Positions 1 to 8,510 of a stretch of DNA of 52,829 nucleotides are shown in pieces. Numbering within the stretch: position 1 is the first letter of the stretch; each line of letters opens with the position of its first letter. The notes under the pieces were generated by a model. The model searched no databases, was not told where the DNA came from, and worked only from the letters and a program-made list of their open reading frames with translations. The position numbers and the translations under genes were made by a program. The DNA comes from Chryseobacterium sp. Leaf394 (GTDB lineage Bacteria > Bacteroidota > Bacteroidia > Flavobacteriales > Weeksellaceae): NCBI RefSeq assembly GCF_001424105.1, contig NZ_LMQH01000012.1, positions 88,447-141,275 on the forward strand, in the 5' to 3' direction.

Positions 1-310
1 CTTGACCAATACATTTGAAAATTAACAAAGTATTTTCAGGCTTAATAGCAGAAGGATCAATATCCTCAGGGATAAATTTATCATCGAAATAAAATGATTT
101 CCATTTTGATTTATCTACATTATAAATTGTTAGCAGTTTTTCCTGTTTGTATGTATTCTTTAAAACAATAAAACCAGTTGTTGGTGTTTCACTTTTCTGT
201 TCTTTGGTAATCATAGTTTGGTCAAACTTCTTATCACTTATTAAGTGATCATTTGATTTTTCTCTACTACAAGATAGAACAGTTAATAGTAAAAATATTT
301 TTATAAACAT
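1..310 (-). CDS. Partial lipoprotein, candidate immunity protein for the adjacent peptidoglycan-degrading effector
   Basis: An open frame runs from an ATG at 308-310 to the window edge, so the C-terminus is missing. The product begins MFIKIFLLLTVLSC-SRE. This is a short hydrophobic signal followed by a lipobox-like LxxC (Cys14), so it should be a lipoprotein. The remaining residues (about 90, with several Lys/Asp-rich stretches) match no family I recognise. It starts 11 nt after the stop of the large gene at 322-3753 on the same strand, so the two are probably co-transcribed. A periplasm-facing lipoprotein right behind a putative wall-degrading toxin is the usual arrangement of a T6SS immunity gene. 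That role is inferred from position only. Confidence 0.6.
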   Translation of the reverse strand, partial: MFIKIFLLLTVLSCSREKSNDHLISDKKFDQTMITKEQKSETPTTGFIVLKNTYKQEKLLTIYNVDKSKWKSFYFDDKFIPEDIDPSAIKPENTLLIFKCIGQ

Positions 311-321
311 AAATTTTAATT

Positions 322-3300
322 TTATTGAGTAATATTTGTATCTACACTTTCAACCGTCTCAAAAGCTATGGAGAGAGCTCCAATATGTCCGTGGTCATAA
401 TGACCTCCAACTTTTGAGTTGACACCCGAATAGCTTTTACCCGTCGCATAATTCTTATTAAAACCGTATTTAAAGGCAATTTTGAAAAACTCTTTATTTT
501 TTGAATCATCAAATAATGTTGAACTGCTTACGCCTTGAAAACTTGTACCATTTTTGTTAAGATATCTGAAGTCAATATTTAATCCTGACTGTTTTCCTTT
601 ATGACCATGACCTGCGTGATGTGAACTTGTCTTTGAAGGACTACTTGTAGGGTCACTTCCATTTTCAGAAGACATATCTCCAAAGTGGATTTCCCAATTT
701 TTATCTTTTACTTCTGAAACAATACCAAATAATGCAGCTGCGGTTTCAGGTAAAAGATAATGATCACCTGAACCAACATCTTCTATAGTAGATTTACCTC
801 CACTATCCACTGTACCATACCTATTGAATCCACTTCCAGAGTCAGGGAATTTAACTAAACCAAAAGAGTTTTTTGAAAGAGCATTAACTTTTACAAAATC
901 ATTTGATCCTTCTTTAATTTGAACGTAGTAGGCAATAGAATCTTCAGCCTTAATATATTTTATTGTGCCATCTTTATAGATATAGAATCCAGATTTACCC
1001 GTGTTATCTTGCGATCCAAAATTTCCACAAGTAAATGTTTTAACTTTGTGGACTGAACCCTCAGAGATACTGCCTTTATACCTTTCCAAAATTTCTACTC
1101 TCTGAATTACTCCATCATCACCATATTTTTTTCCTTTATTTTCAATGTCCACACTTTTATTTTGAGTATATTCAAGTGTCCCTTTTTTATATAGTTGATA
1201 ATCATCATCTTTGCCTACGCCTGCTGGTGCGAAAACATGCAGATAAATATCTTCAGGTGTTTTTATTTTTTCTTTTGAACCTTCAAAGTATTTTTTTACG
1301 TAATCTAATTGTTTAATTTCTCCCATTTTAGCAAGATTAAGTTTTACTTCATGCAGTTTATCAAAACCACTACCACCTTTGAACTCTCCAATAGTCTCCA
1401 ATGCAGCTTGTGTAAATTGGATTAATCCTACTGCTCGAGAAGTTTTTTTCTCTTTACCTGTTTTTTTATCCTTAGTTACTAACCAGAAATCATCTTTAGT
1501 AATTGTATTCATATTTTTTAGAGGTTTACCCATAATTTGATGAGCTTTAAATGAACCGTTAGTTTCAACTTTCATAACAGCCATTAATCCACTCGCCATT
1601 TCCATCTTTCTACTTTCGCCCCACAATTCACCACAAATTTGCACAACCTTTTTTCTAAAATCACAACTAACCTTTTCACCCCAAACTAGGTCTTTATAGT
1701 TCTCTTTACAATCACAATTATTATTACCACCGCCCTGAATCTTTTCCCTCCCCACTTTCACAGCACCTTTGTTTTCTGCCATTGTAGGAAGTGTCGCTCC
1801 CGGATAAAGAACGGCAAGATTATTATGCTGCATATAAAAGCCTTTTTCCTCCTGCTTTTCTTCAGCATTTTCATCCTGAAATATTTTCACCATTGCATTT
1901 AAACGAATGAAATTCTTTGGCTTACCCATTTTAGATAAATCTACGGGAACAAGTACTTCTCCTTTCTCATTAAAAGTTCCGGTTTTGGTGTCTCTGATTT
2001 TCTCGTCTTCAAATTTGTTCTTAATGCCTTTCCAATCTTTTATTTTCATTTCATCATCCCATGTCCAATATGCATCAGATTCTGTAATAAACGTAATTTC
2101 TATTTTTCTACCAACCAAATTGATTGCGTAGATTTTAAAATATAAAGCGCCATCCAAAGAGCTGCTAAAAAGCTTCTGTGTATCATTTGCATCACAAAAA
2201 TAAGCATCTACAATCTTTGGTTCTAAAGTAACTTTGAGATATTCACCTAATTTTTTATCTCCGTTTTTTACCGGTAGATCTGAGCCGTTTCTAATAATAT
2301 TGAAATATAAGTCACCATAATCAGAAAATCCTGCTTTTTTAATTTTATCGATAACATCCTGCGTAATAGTAAGTGGCATATAAAATCCAGTCTTGTGGCT
2401 CTCGTCAGTTGTAAAAGTACAGGAGTAAACATCTGTTCTGCCTGCTGAGTCATCGTCGTAAACGGTTACAGTAAGATTTTCGTTATCCAGTCCGTTTCCA
2501 TGTACAAATGCACAGACCTTCTGCTTGATACCTGCTTCTGTAATAATATTTCCGCTTTTATGATCTTCATCAATCCATTTGCACCGATCAACAATTACTT
2601 CAGGTTGCAAAATTTCTAATGTCAGTGGTTCTCTACATTCTCTTCCTCCTATTTTACAGCTGATTGTGTATGTTCCCGGTATAGAAAATATTTTTTTGAA
2701 CCGAATCTCAGAACTGCGTGCACTCTCAGGTCCAGTAACAATCCATGTTATAGCACCGTCTTTTGCAGGATCATGACTAGGGAATGTCATTTTCTCAATT
2801 TCAAATTCTCCTTCAATCCCATATTTTGGTTTTTTTATAACCTTGATCTTTTCTACAATATTATCTTTTACCTCAAAATGCCAGTCATTTTTTGTACTGT
2901 CGGTATTGCTTCCTGATGTTTTGCCAATTGCGGATGTTGCATAAGCTTCGATATGATATTTTTTCTTCCGCATCAGCTGGCTTCCCGAGATAGTAATTGT
3001 TCTGCCTGTTCCTATAAATATCTTATCCAAATTCCACTTGATACTTTCCTGTTCTGGAAGATCAGAATCTCCGTCTACCGTACCGAACTGTGTTTTTGTA
3101 ACACTGAAATTCATGAGTGTTCCCGGTCTTATCAGCTCTGCTGTATGGGTTATATCTCTTACGGAAACCGATTTTGATGTTCCTGAAAAAGACTGAACAT
3201 ACACCGCTCCGGTTTCACTGGTATATTTGGCTTTTACGGTATATTTTGCATTAGAATTCCGGGGAGTGAAGGTAAATGTATTTGAAGTCTTTACTCCTTT

Positions 3301-3753
3301 ATTGAGTGTATTTCCAGCATTATCCTCAAGTTCAAATTGTAAACGGCTTACTTCTGCTTGCGTGATTGGCGTAATGAGAAATTTTGCCTCAAAAACTGCA
3401 GGAAAATCTTTACGGAAAACATCTCCTGCTAAAAAATCATCAGAATTTTTCGGGATCAGTTTTGTTCCGTCTAATTGATTTAATTTTACTTCAATATCAA
3501 CATGCTTGAGTTCAGCCGAATTTTGAAAGTCTGATTTTGTTTGAATTTCTTTATTATAAGCTGCCAAACGAAATTTTCCTTCATTAGGAAATGAGTGATT
3601 CAATTCTAATCCTTGTTTTGGATAGATACTTAGAATATTGGCTTCATTCGAGGTGTGGCCCTGAAAAATAATCCAGGAAACTAACCGAGTATCTCCTCTA
3701 CTCACGTTTGCCTTAACGGTAAATTCCTGATTTGGTCTTATTACTGTTACCAT
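322..3753 (-). CDS. Large putative T6SS effector: beta-sandwich repeats, lysozyme-like domain and C-terminal metallopeptidase-like domain
   Basis: The protein has 1143 residues and no signal peptide. Residues 1 to about 640 look like repeated beta-sandwich modules with a recurring pattern of I-x-W, then G-x-Y/H-x-I-x-A (for example around 237-272 and 334-368). After a Gly/Asn/Cys linker (674-682), residues 690-900 resemble a lysozyme/SLT fold, with a candidate catalytic Glu730 in MKVE and the motif GLIQFT at 776-781. The C-terminus is His-rich (1045-1051), then SGLNIDFRYL (Asp1061) and GGHYDHGHIG (His1121, His1123). This resembles the H...D...HxH zinc site of M15/M74 peptidoglycan peptidases, although the first-His spacing is not the standard one. 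It lies 12 nt downstream of a PAAR-like gene and before a lipoprotein. I infer a T6SS-delivered wall hydrolase with both glycan-cutting and peptide-cutting domains. Confidence 0.7.
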   Translation of the reverse strand: MVTVIRPNQEFTVKANVSRGDTRLVSWIIFQGHTSNEANILSIYPKQGLELNHSFPNEGKFRLAAYNKEIQTKSDFQNSAELKHVDIEVKLNQLDGTKLIPKNSDDFLAGDVFRKDFPAVFEAKFLITPITQAEVSRLQFELEDNAGNTLNKGVKTSNTFTFTPRNSNAKYTVKAKYTSETGAVYVQSFSGTSKSVSVRDITHTAELIRPGTLMNFSVTKTQFGTVDGDSDLPEQESIKWNLDKIFIGTGRTITISGSQLMRKKKYHIEAYATSAIGKTSGSNTDSTKNDWHFEVKDNIVEKIKVIKKPKYGIEGEFEIEKMTFPSHDPAKDGAITWIVTGPESARSSEIRFKKIFSIPGTYTISCKIGGRECREPLTLEILQPEVIVDRCKWIDEDHKSGNIITEAGIKQKVCAFVHGNGLDNENLTVTVYDDDSAGRTDVYSCTFTTDESHKTGFYMPLTITQDVIDKIKKAGFSDYGDLYFNIIRNGSDLPVKNGDKKLGEYLKVTLEPKIVDAYFCDANDTQKLFSSSLDGALYFKIYAINLVGRKIEITFITESDAYWTWDDEMKIKDWKGIKNKFEDEKIRDTKTGTFNEKGEVLVPVDLSKMGKPKNFIRLNAMVKIFQDENAEEKQEEKGFYMQHNNLAVLYPGATLPTMAENKGAVKVGREKIQGGGNNNCDCKENYKDLVWGEKVSCDFRKKVVQICGELWGESRKMEMASGLMAVMKVETNGSFKAHQIMGKPLKNMNTITKDDFWLVTKDKKTGKEKKTSRAVGLIQFTQAALETIGEFKGGSGFDKLHEVKLNLAKMGEIKQLDYVKKYFEGSKEKIKTPEDIYLHVFAPAGVGKDDDYQLYKKGTLEYTQNKSVDIENKGKKYGDDGVIQRVEILERYKGSISEGSVHKVKTFTCGNFGSQDNTGKSGFYIYKDGTIKYIKAEDSIAYYVQIKEGSNDFVKVNALSKNSFGLVKFPDSGSGFNRYGTVDSGGKSTIEDVGSGDHYLLPETAAALFGIVSEVKDKNWEIHFGDMSSENGSDPTSSPSKTSSHHAGHGHKGKQSGLNIDFRYLNKNGTSFQGVSSSTLFDDSKNKEFFKIAFKYGFNKNYATGKSYSGVNSKVGGHYDHGHIGALSIAFETVESVDTNITQ

Positions 3754-3765
3754 TTACAAAATTAT

Positions 3766-4581
3766 TTAAGAGGTATGTTTAATAATAATTTCTACGCTGT
3801 CTATAATGGGTATACGGTCTGTTTTAGGAGGCTGCTCAATCGCAGGATTTACCGAAGCCAATTCTAAAGGATTTGTATTATCTGCATGTGCATTGCTGAC
3901 AGAATCGATTTGGCCATGTTTGTTGATGGTTATTTTACCACCCACCATGCACATTAATTCTGAAATTTCCGTGAGTGTATTTTTTCCCTTTACTTGTGTA
4001 CTCTCATAGGTTTTTGTCCATTTCGGAGCAGCGGCAAGTTGACAGGGCAGATAACCACCAGATGAAGGTTTCAGTTTGCATTGCCCAAATGTTGCAACTG
4101 GCGGAATGAAGGTTCTATCATCTTCTGTAGCCAGCCATTTTCCTGTCTGATCATTAAAAACTATTGCTTGATGTGAAGTAACTTGTAAATTGGCTGTCTG
4201 TTTAGGATTTACTGCTTTGTCACAAACACATTTCGCATTGTGCACAACGAAATATTTTCCGTCATGTTCGCTCTTTGCGGCATTTTCCTGCTCCCTTTCT
4301 TCTTCTTCCTTCTCCTTTTCTTTTTTTTGATTTTGTTCTGCTGATATTTGTTCTTCTGCAGGATCAGGTTGAGGAACTTCACCATTCAATTCATAAATCT
4401 CTTCAAGAGGAGGAGTTAAGAGTGAAAATCCCAAATAGGGAATATCCGGAGTTTGCTGACCCGATTCTGCATTCAGGTTGTGGTATTCTTTCAGTTTTGT
4501 CCAGTCTTTGATTCCCAGTTTTTTGGCAATATCCTGAAGTGTTTCTCCACTCTGAACTTTGTATGGGATGGGATTTGCCAT
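3766..4581 (-). CDS. LysM / PAAR-like (DUF4280) T6SS spike-tip protein
   Basis: The protein has 271 residues. Residues 5-55 form a LysM module (YKVQSGETLQDIAKKLGI). A highly charged Glu/Lys/Gln linker occupies about 72-105. Residues 107-225 match the DUF4280 PAAR-like family: conserved Cys pairs (Cys118, Cys120, Cys168, Cys180, Cys211) and the phrases FGQCKLK, YLPC and KWTKTYESTQVKGK. DUF4280 proteins cap the VgrG spike in Bacteroidota T6SS and often precede toxin genes. The start lies 2 nt after the stop of the 4584-5387 gene, and the large effector follows 12 nt later, so the three are probably one transcript. I infer that this protein docks the downstream effector onto VgrG. Confidence 0.8.
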   Translation of the reverse strand: MANPIPYKVQSGETLQDIAKKLGIKDWTKLKEYHNLNAESGQQTPDIPYLGFSLLTPPLEEIYELNGEVPQPDPAEEQISAEQNQKKEKEKEEEEREQENAAKSEHDGKYFVVHNAKCVCDKAVNPKQTANLQVTSHQAIVFNDQTGKWLATEDDRTFIPPVATFGQCKLKPSSGGYLPCQLAAAPKWTKTYESTQVKGKNTLTEISELMCMVGGKITINKHGQIDSVSNAHADNTNPLELASVNPAIEQPPKTDRIPIIDSVEIIIKHTS

Positions 4582-4583
4582 AT

Positions 4584-5387
4584 CTATTTTATTTGAAAGG
4601 TTAGGTGTTGTTTGTAGTGAAATTTATCTGCAATATCTATAAATACTGATGTTGCTGAATCTTTAATTCTACCCGTTTTTCCTGAGTAGTTCACAGTATG
4701 AATAAAATCAGAATACAGGGGAATATTTTCTTCATCGAAATCGAGACTGTATTCATGGCGATACACATATCGGATCATTTCGTTCATCAGCTCCTGTGCA
4801 TTATCAATTTTTGGCTCATACATCAATTTATTTTCAACGTCAGAATACTTCACATTACCTTTCCAGTTTGACATTCCGATAGGAAGAATATTCCATTGCA
4901 GAAAGTAATCCTGTTTTTTTTCAAATTTCTGCATTCCAAGGTTTAAGGCTTTCATGAAATAGAGTTGCTTAATAAATTCTGAAAGTCTTTTATCAGTTTC
5001 TGTTGCACTGAAAAATTGAGAACGGATGTGATCTAGACCTTCACCACTGTAAATTTCATTTAATTTTTGATCCTTCTGTTTGATTTTCAATCTGATTTCA
5101 TCTAAATTAATAACCCGCAGCCGATGATTTTCTACAGCACATTTCAAAGGAAATATTGCTTCCATATATTGGTTGGCAATTTCCAGGAATTTGGTGTCAA
5201 TTTTCTGCTCACCCACTTTAAGATTGCTGCGGTTGATCAGGACACTATATTCTTCATTCTCCACGGTTTCTATGTAAATTGTGTAAGAAAGTTGTGTTTC
5301 ATACTCTATTTCGCCAATTTTCAAACGGCATTGATCGATGACGAAAAATGTTGACGTTGGGAAGATATGTGAGCAATGGTGTAACAT
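4584..5387 (-). CDS. Conserved hypothetical protein, possible effector adaptor
   Basis: The protein has 267 residues with no signal peptide or membrane segment, and I do not recognise the family. It is rich in Lys/Glu/Tyr/Phe, with beta-like N-terminal strands (residues 15-80) and a more helical centre (100-160). The start used is the first ATG (MLHHCSHIFPTS); other in-frame starts are few and far inside. It is the first gene of the PAAR-like/effector unit and ends 2 nt before the PAAR-like gene. In other T6SS loci a gene in this position is often a chaperone or adaptor that loads the effector onto the spike. That is an inference from position only. Confidence 0.6.
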   Translation of the reverse strand: MLHHCSHIFPTSTFFVIDQCRLKIGEIEYETQLSYTIYIETVENEEYSVLINRSNLKVGEQKIDTKFLEIANQYMEAIFPLKCAVENHRLRVINLDEIRLKIKQKDQKLNEIYSGEGLDHIRSQFFSATETDKRLSEFIKQLYFMKALNLGMQKFEKKQDYFLQWNILPIGMSNWKGNVKYSDVENKLMYEPKIDNAQELMNEMIRYVYRHEYSLDFDEENIPLYSDFIHTVNYSGKTGRIKDSATSVFIDIADKFHYKQHLTFQIK

Positions 5388-5761
5388 CTGTTATATTTGG
5401 GAGTGTTTTTTTGGTAATTTTTCTTCACTGGAATTTTTTTTCTTCGATTAAAATAGCGTTTTTTATTTTCGTAGTTTATCACTATTTGCATCAATTTTAT
5501 AGCGCTATTTGACCCTAAGATTGTTTAAAGTATATTCTTTTAATGCATTAAATTTTCATGTTGGTAATGTGTTGCTTTTTTGATGTCTTCATTTTAAAAT
5601 CTTTACGACAACTGTTTTGTTGATTTTTAGAGATGCTCAAAAAAAATAGTTTTCTATGATATTTGGTTTTTTAATTGTGTCATATCAAATCGAAATATCT
5701 TTAAACCGATAATAGAATTCTACATTTATAATAAATCATTTCTTCATTAACAAACTTACTT
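5388..5761. other. AT-rich non-coding stretch containing an immunity-gene remnant
   Basis: These 374 bases hold no intact reading frame. Bases about 5486-5622 are a decayed copy of the 3' end of the lipoprotein gene at 6211-6672 (separate entry). The rest is AT-rich. The promoter for the PAAR-like/effector unit probably lies here, but I see no convincing TANNTTTG box. Confidence 0.5.
5486..5622 (-). pseudogene. Decayed 3' fragment of an immunity-like lipoprotein gene
   Basis: This stretch aligns closely with 6221-6364, the 3' end of the intact lipoprotein gene. Both contain ATAGCGCTATTTGA, then ATTGTTTAA(A/G)GTATATTC, AAATTTTCATGTTG and GATGTCTTCATTTTAAAATC in the same order and spacing. Read on the minus strand, the copy has lost its frame: single-base changes put stops after a few codons, and the start half is missing. 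It is a relic of a tandem duplication of the immunity-like gene. Confidence 0.75.
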
Positions 5762-5986
5762 TTATCTCGACCTCCTTCTTTTTATAACTTTTCTCGTTAT
5801 AAAAAAGATCATTACAGATAATGAAAAACTATAAGAAATGGATTTCAGAATATTACTTGTTAGCATATATCTATGACCATTAATAGTTACAGGAGGTGTA
5901 ATATAATTAACAATCTGATATATTATGAAAACAAGCTGTATCATTGAAACAATGCTTATTAATAAAGAAATTAAGTTTACTTTCAT
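5762..5986 (-). CDS. Small two-helix membrane protein
   Basis: The product has 74 residues with two hydrophobic segments, about 4-29 (LISLLISIVSMIQLVFIIYQ) and 44-63 (ILKSISYSFSLSVMIFFI). A short polar stretch separates them, and the tail is very basic (RKVIKRRRSR), so both ends are expected on the cytoplasmic side. No family is recognised. It sits among immunity-like genes and their remnants and may be a small immunity or accessory membrane protein. Chance reading frames of this size occur in AT-rich DNA, so confidence is moderate. Confidence 0.45.
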   Translation of the reverse strand: MKVNLISLLISIVSMIQLVFIIYQIVNYITPPVTINGHRYMLTSNILKSISYSFSLSVMIFFITRKVIKRRRSR

Positions 5987-6021
5987 ATTATTTTGCTTTT
6001 ATATATCCATAATAATTTGTT

Positions 6022-6207
6022 CTAAAATGTCCAAATTATTTTGAAGATGTATACTTGACCATATAACTTATAAAAATAAATTACATTTTTAAGCTTTATT
6101 TTTTGTGAGCATGACGTAACTATAAACAATAAGAAAATTATTAGAAAGATTTTAGATTGAATACATTTCGATATACCCATAGCAAAACGCTTCGTTTTTA
6201 ATTTCAT
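6022..6207 (-). CDS. Short lipoprotein-like reading frame, possibly a truncated immunity gene
   Basis: The product has 61 residues: a basic start, a hydrophobic run (IFLIIFLLFIVTS) and a Cys in a lipobox-like position (VTSC-SQK), then only about 27 more residues. It starts 3 nt after the stop of the 6211-6672 lipoprotein gene. The signal looks functional, but the mature part is too short for a typical immunity protein. With the 3' relic at 5486-5622, it may be the start half of a second, broken copy. It could still be expressed as a small lipoprotein. Confidence 0.4.
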   Translation of the reverse strand: MKLKTKRFAMGISKCIQSKIFLIIFLLFIVTSCSQKIKLKNVIYFYKLYGQVYIFKIIWTF

Positions 6208-6210
6208 TGA

Positions 6211-6672
6211 TTAGTCAATATCTGCATCAATAATTATAGCGCTATTTGATTTTAATTGATTGTTTAAGGTATATTCATTTAATTCACACAAATTTTCATG
6301 TTGATAATTTGTTGCTTTTTTTGATGTCTTCATTTTAAAATCTTTTAAGACAAATGTTTTGTTATCAGTCATGATTTTAAATCTGTCTTTAAAAATATAG
6401 TTATTTTTTAATTCTATCGAATAGTTCGAGCCGTCTTTAGAGAATATGTAATCTTCACTAGCCGTCTTATTTTCAAAAAAAACCATGCTATCCTTCAAAA
6501 CATCATTTTTGTATTGATACACTTTAATCTTTTTTATTGATTTATCGGAATGTATATTAATAAATGACAAGGGTTTATCATCTGTACATTCTATACTTTT
6601 TTTCTCACTACATCTAATAAAAATTGTAAATGAGAATAAGATAATAAGTAAAAATTTATTTTGCCTTAACAT
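6211..6672 (-). CDS. Lipoprotein, candidate immunity protein for the C39-like effector
   Basis: The start is placed at the ATG at 6670-6672 because it begins a normal lipoprotein signal (MLRQNKFLLIILFSFTIFIRC-SEKK). An in-frame ATG ten codons earlier (6700-6702) would bury the signal. The mature protein is about 130 residues, mostly beta-like with many Lys/Asn, and ends ...IIIDADID. No family is recognised. Its start overlaps the 3' end of the protease gene by 17 nt, so the two are translationally linked, as expected for a toxin-immunity pair. A degraded copy of its 3' end lies at 5486-5622. Confidence 0.6.
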   Translation of the reverse strand: MLRQNKFLLIILFSFTIFIRCSEKKSIECTDDKPLSFINIHSDKSIKKIKVYQYKNDVLKDSMVFFENKTASEDYIFSKDGSNYSIELKNNYIFKDRFKIMTDNKTFVLKDFKMKTSKKATNYQHENLCELNEYTLNNQLKSNSAIIIDADID

Positions 6673-7833
6673 ACCCGAAATAATTAGTTCTGAATACTTC
6701 ATGTCTTATTTTGTTGTAATTATATTTTGTTTTTGGATTTCTTCCCCATGTGTAAATTGAAATGTCGACATATCCTGAATCAGTTTGAGAGTGAGAAATA
6801 CTTTCTAATACAATCCAATGCTGAGGAAAAGCAAAATCTCCTGACATTGTATCATTAAAAAGTCCCATGTTGACAAGTAAAAAAACTTCATAACCAGTTT
6901 CTTTTAAATTCATTAACTCTGCGATGTTTTCTAAAGTTGATCCCCATAACCACCCTGATTTTCTGAAATACAAATTTGTGGTATCACTAACATCAGTGTA
7001 GCCTAAAAGCGATTTCGCAAGTTTCTCCAGACGCGACGGCAACGTGATTGCAGAAAAATCTTCTTTTGTATCACCCTCGTAATCATAGATTGAATTTTCC
7101 TGATCTGTTATACAGATATTAGGAATCCAATCACAAGAAGCCATACTTTTAGGAAAGTTATTTTTAATTGCAGGATTGTATCTGCAATATCGTGCAAATC
7201 TCCATCACTACTGATGTCTATAATATAATTATTATGTTTTGCATATCCTTTGCGATGCAAATCAAGTATAAATTTTGAATAGGCTTCTTTATCTTTTTTA
7301 GCAAAAGCATACATTATTGCACTCGGGCCGCAGGTATTTGTATCGTCCTGATTAATAAGCCATGCATCATTTTTTCGTTTATTTACATCATCAATTAAGA
7401 TTTGCCTGTCAAAAAATCTAAATCTGTTATGTTTAAAGAGAGCTAATCCACCTTCATTGTCAATATCATTAATATAAGCTTTTACTTTAAGATTATTTCC
7501 ACACATATTTTTATTTGAGAAAGTAATACTAACCGTATCTCCGGTGACAATATCTTCCAAAGTATTTTGGTAATATTGACCAGTTTCAGAATCAGTGTAA
7601 CTTACTGCCCATTTGATGACACTTTCATCTTTAGGATCTTGATTAGTATACGATTCAATCGCGAATTTGTGTGTATTACCAAATACAATTCCTGATTTTT
7701 CCACGATTGTCGTACTCTTATTGTTGGCAGAGCCATCGTCCAAATCAGTCAAAAGTTTAATACTCTTCACCTGCGTTGGTTCAATTCCTTTTCTGAAAAT
7801 GGAAGTCTTACTGTCAAATTCTACTCCGGGCAT
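6656..7833 (-). pseudogene. C39-like papain-fold cysteine protease (putative T6SS effector), split by a frameshift
   Basis: Two overlapping frames, 7108-7833 and 6656-7144, together make one protein of about 390 residues. The first frame has an N-terminal beta-sandwich module (residues 20-140) and then the nucleophile motif DDTNTCGPSAIMYAF (Cys168). The second has the general-base motif FPQHWIVLE (His109 of that frame) followed by YTWG, as in C39-type peptidases. The frames join if one base is restored near 7176-7177, where ACAAT would be ACAAAT. This gives D-T-N-P-A-I-K-N-N-F-P and removes the unrelated tail after DIADTI. A lipoprotein gene overlaps its 3' end. Either the toxin is inactivated or the read has a homopolymer error. 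Confidence 0.7.
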
Positions 7834-7859
7834 ATTTTTAAATTTTATAGTTCTTACAA

Positions 7860-8510
7860 TTAAAAACTGAATTTTAAATACTTCCCACTTTGTTCGTAAT
7901 GGATAGACATCAATAGCTTTTCTCCTTCTCCCTGTATTAAATACACATACTGTTCAGAATTATGATGAAATTCTGCTTTATTAATTTCATCGATAATATT
8001 ATAAAGTGTATTAAGATCTATACTTTTTGCTGAAACCTTTACAATTCCTTTATTTAAAGCGTGATTTTCTACAGTTAGTGGAATTTGGGTCTTCTTTTTG
8101 GCTTTGGGAATATTTAATTTTTGTATTTTAAAATTATTTTCATCCAATTCATATTCAATCAAGATATCATCATTTTTTGGTTCGCCGCTGAAATCACCGG
8201 GAATACTGTAAAAAGTAATATCGCTGGCGGATGTAGGAAGACTTTGCCCACTCATCATCTGAGATGCTCCATCCTTATCGAGTTTTGCAATTCTATTATT
8301 AAGCGAATCAGTAACTTTTTTTGAATCCTCAATATCTTTCTCTGCAAAATCATTAATCATTTTTAATCCTGCCGTGCTGTCATTAAAATTGAAGACATAA
8401 TTTCCGTATACATCATTGATCGAAGTGTATCGGATTTCCATGTTTCTTGCTGTATTTTTCATACATGAACTAAGGGTGAAAAGTAATATTCCTAAAATAA
8501 ATATTTTCAT
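7860..8510 (-). CDS. Lipoprotein, candidate immunity protein for the 8507-9493 product
   Basis: The protein has 216 residues with a clear lipoprotein signal (MKIFILGILLFTLSSC-MK). The mature part has a helical Asp/Lys-rich segment (about 45-90) and a beta-like C-terminal half. No family is recognised. Its ATG overlaps the TGA of the preceding gene as ATGA (8507-8510), so translation is coupled. The pairing of an unknown cytoplasmic protein with a periplasm-facing lipoprotein between vgrG and another toxin supports an effector-immunity pair, by context only. Confidence 0.65.
   Translation of the reverse strand: MKIFILGILLFTLSSCMKNTARNMEIRYTSINDVYGNYVFNFNDSTAGLKMINDFAEKDIEDSKKVTDSLNNRIAKLDKDGASQMMSGQSLPTSASDITFYSIPGDFSGEPKNDDILIEYELDENNFKIQKLNIPKAKKKTQIPLTVENHALNKGIVKVSAKSIDLNTLYNIIDEINKAEFHHNSEQYVYLIQGEGEKLLMSIHYEQSGKYLKFSF

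Noticed and set aside
1907..3478. Several plus-strand frames of 65-83 codons inside the large effector gene
   Set aside because: They are antisense shadows with no family resemblance; the minus-strand frame is continuous and has recognisable domains.
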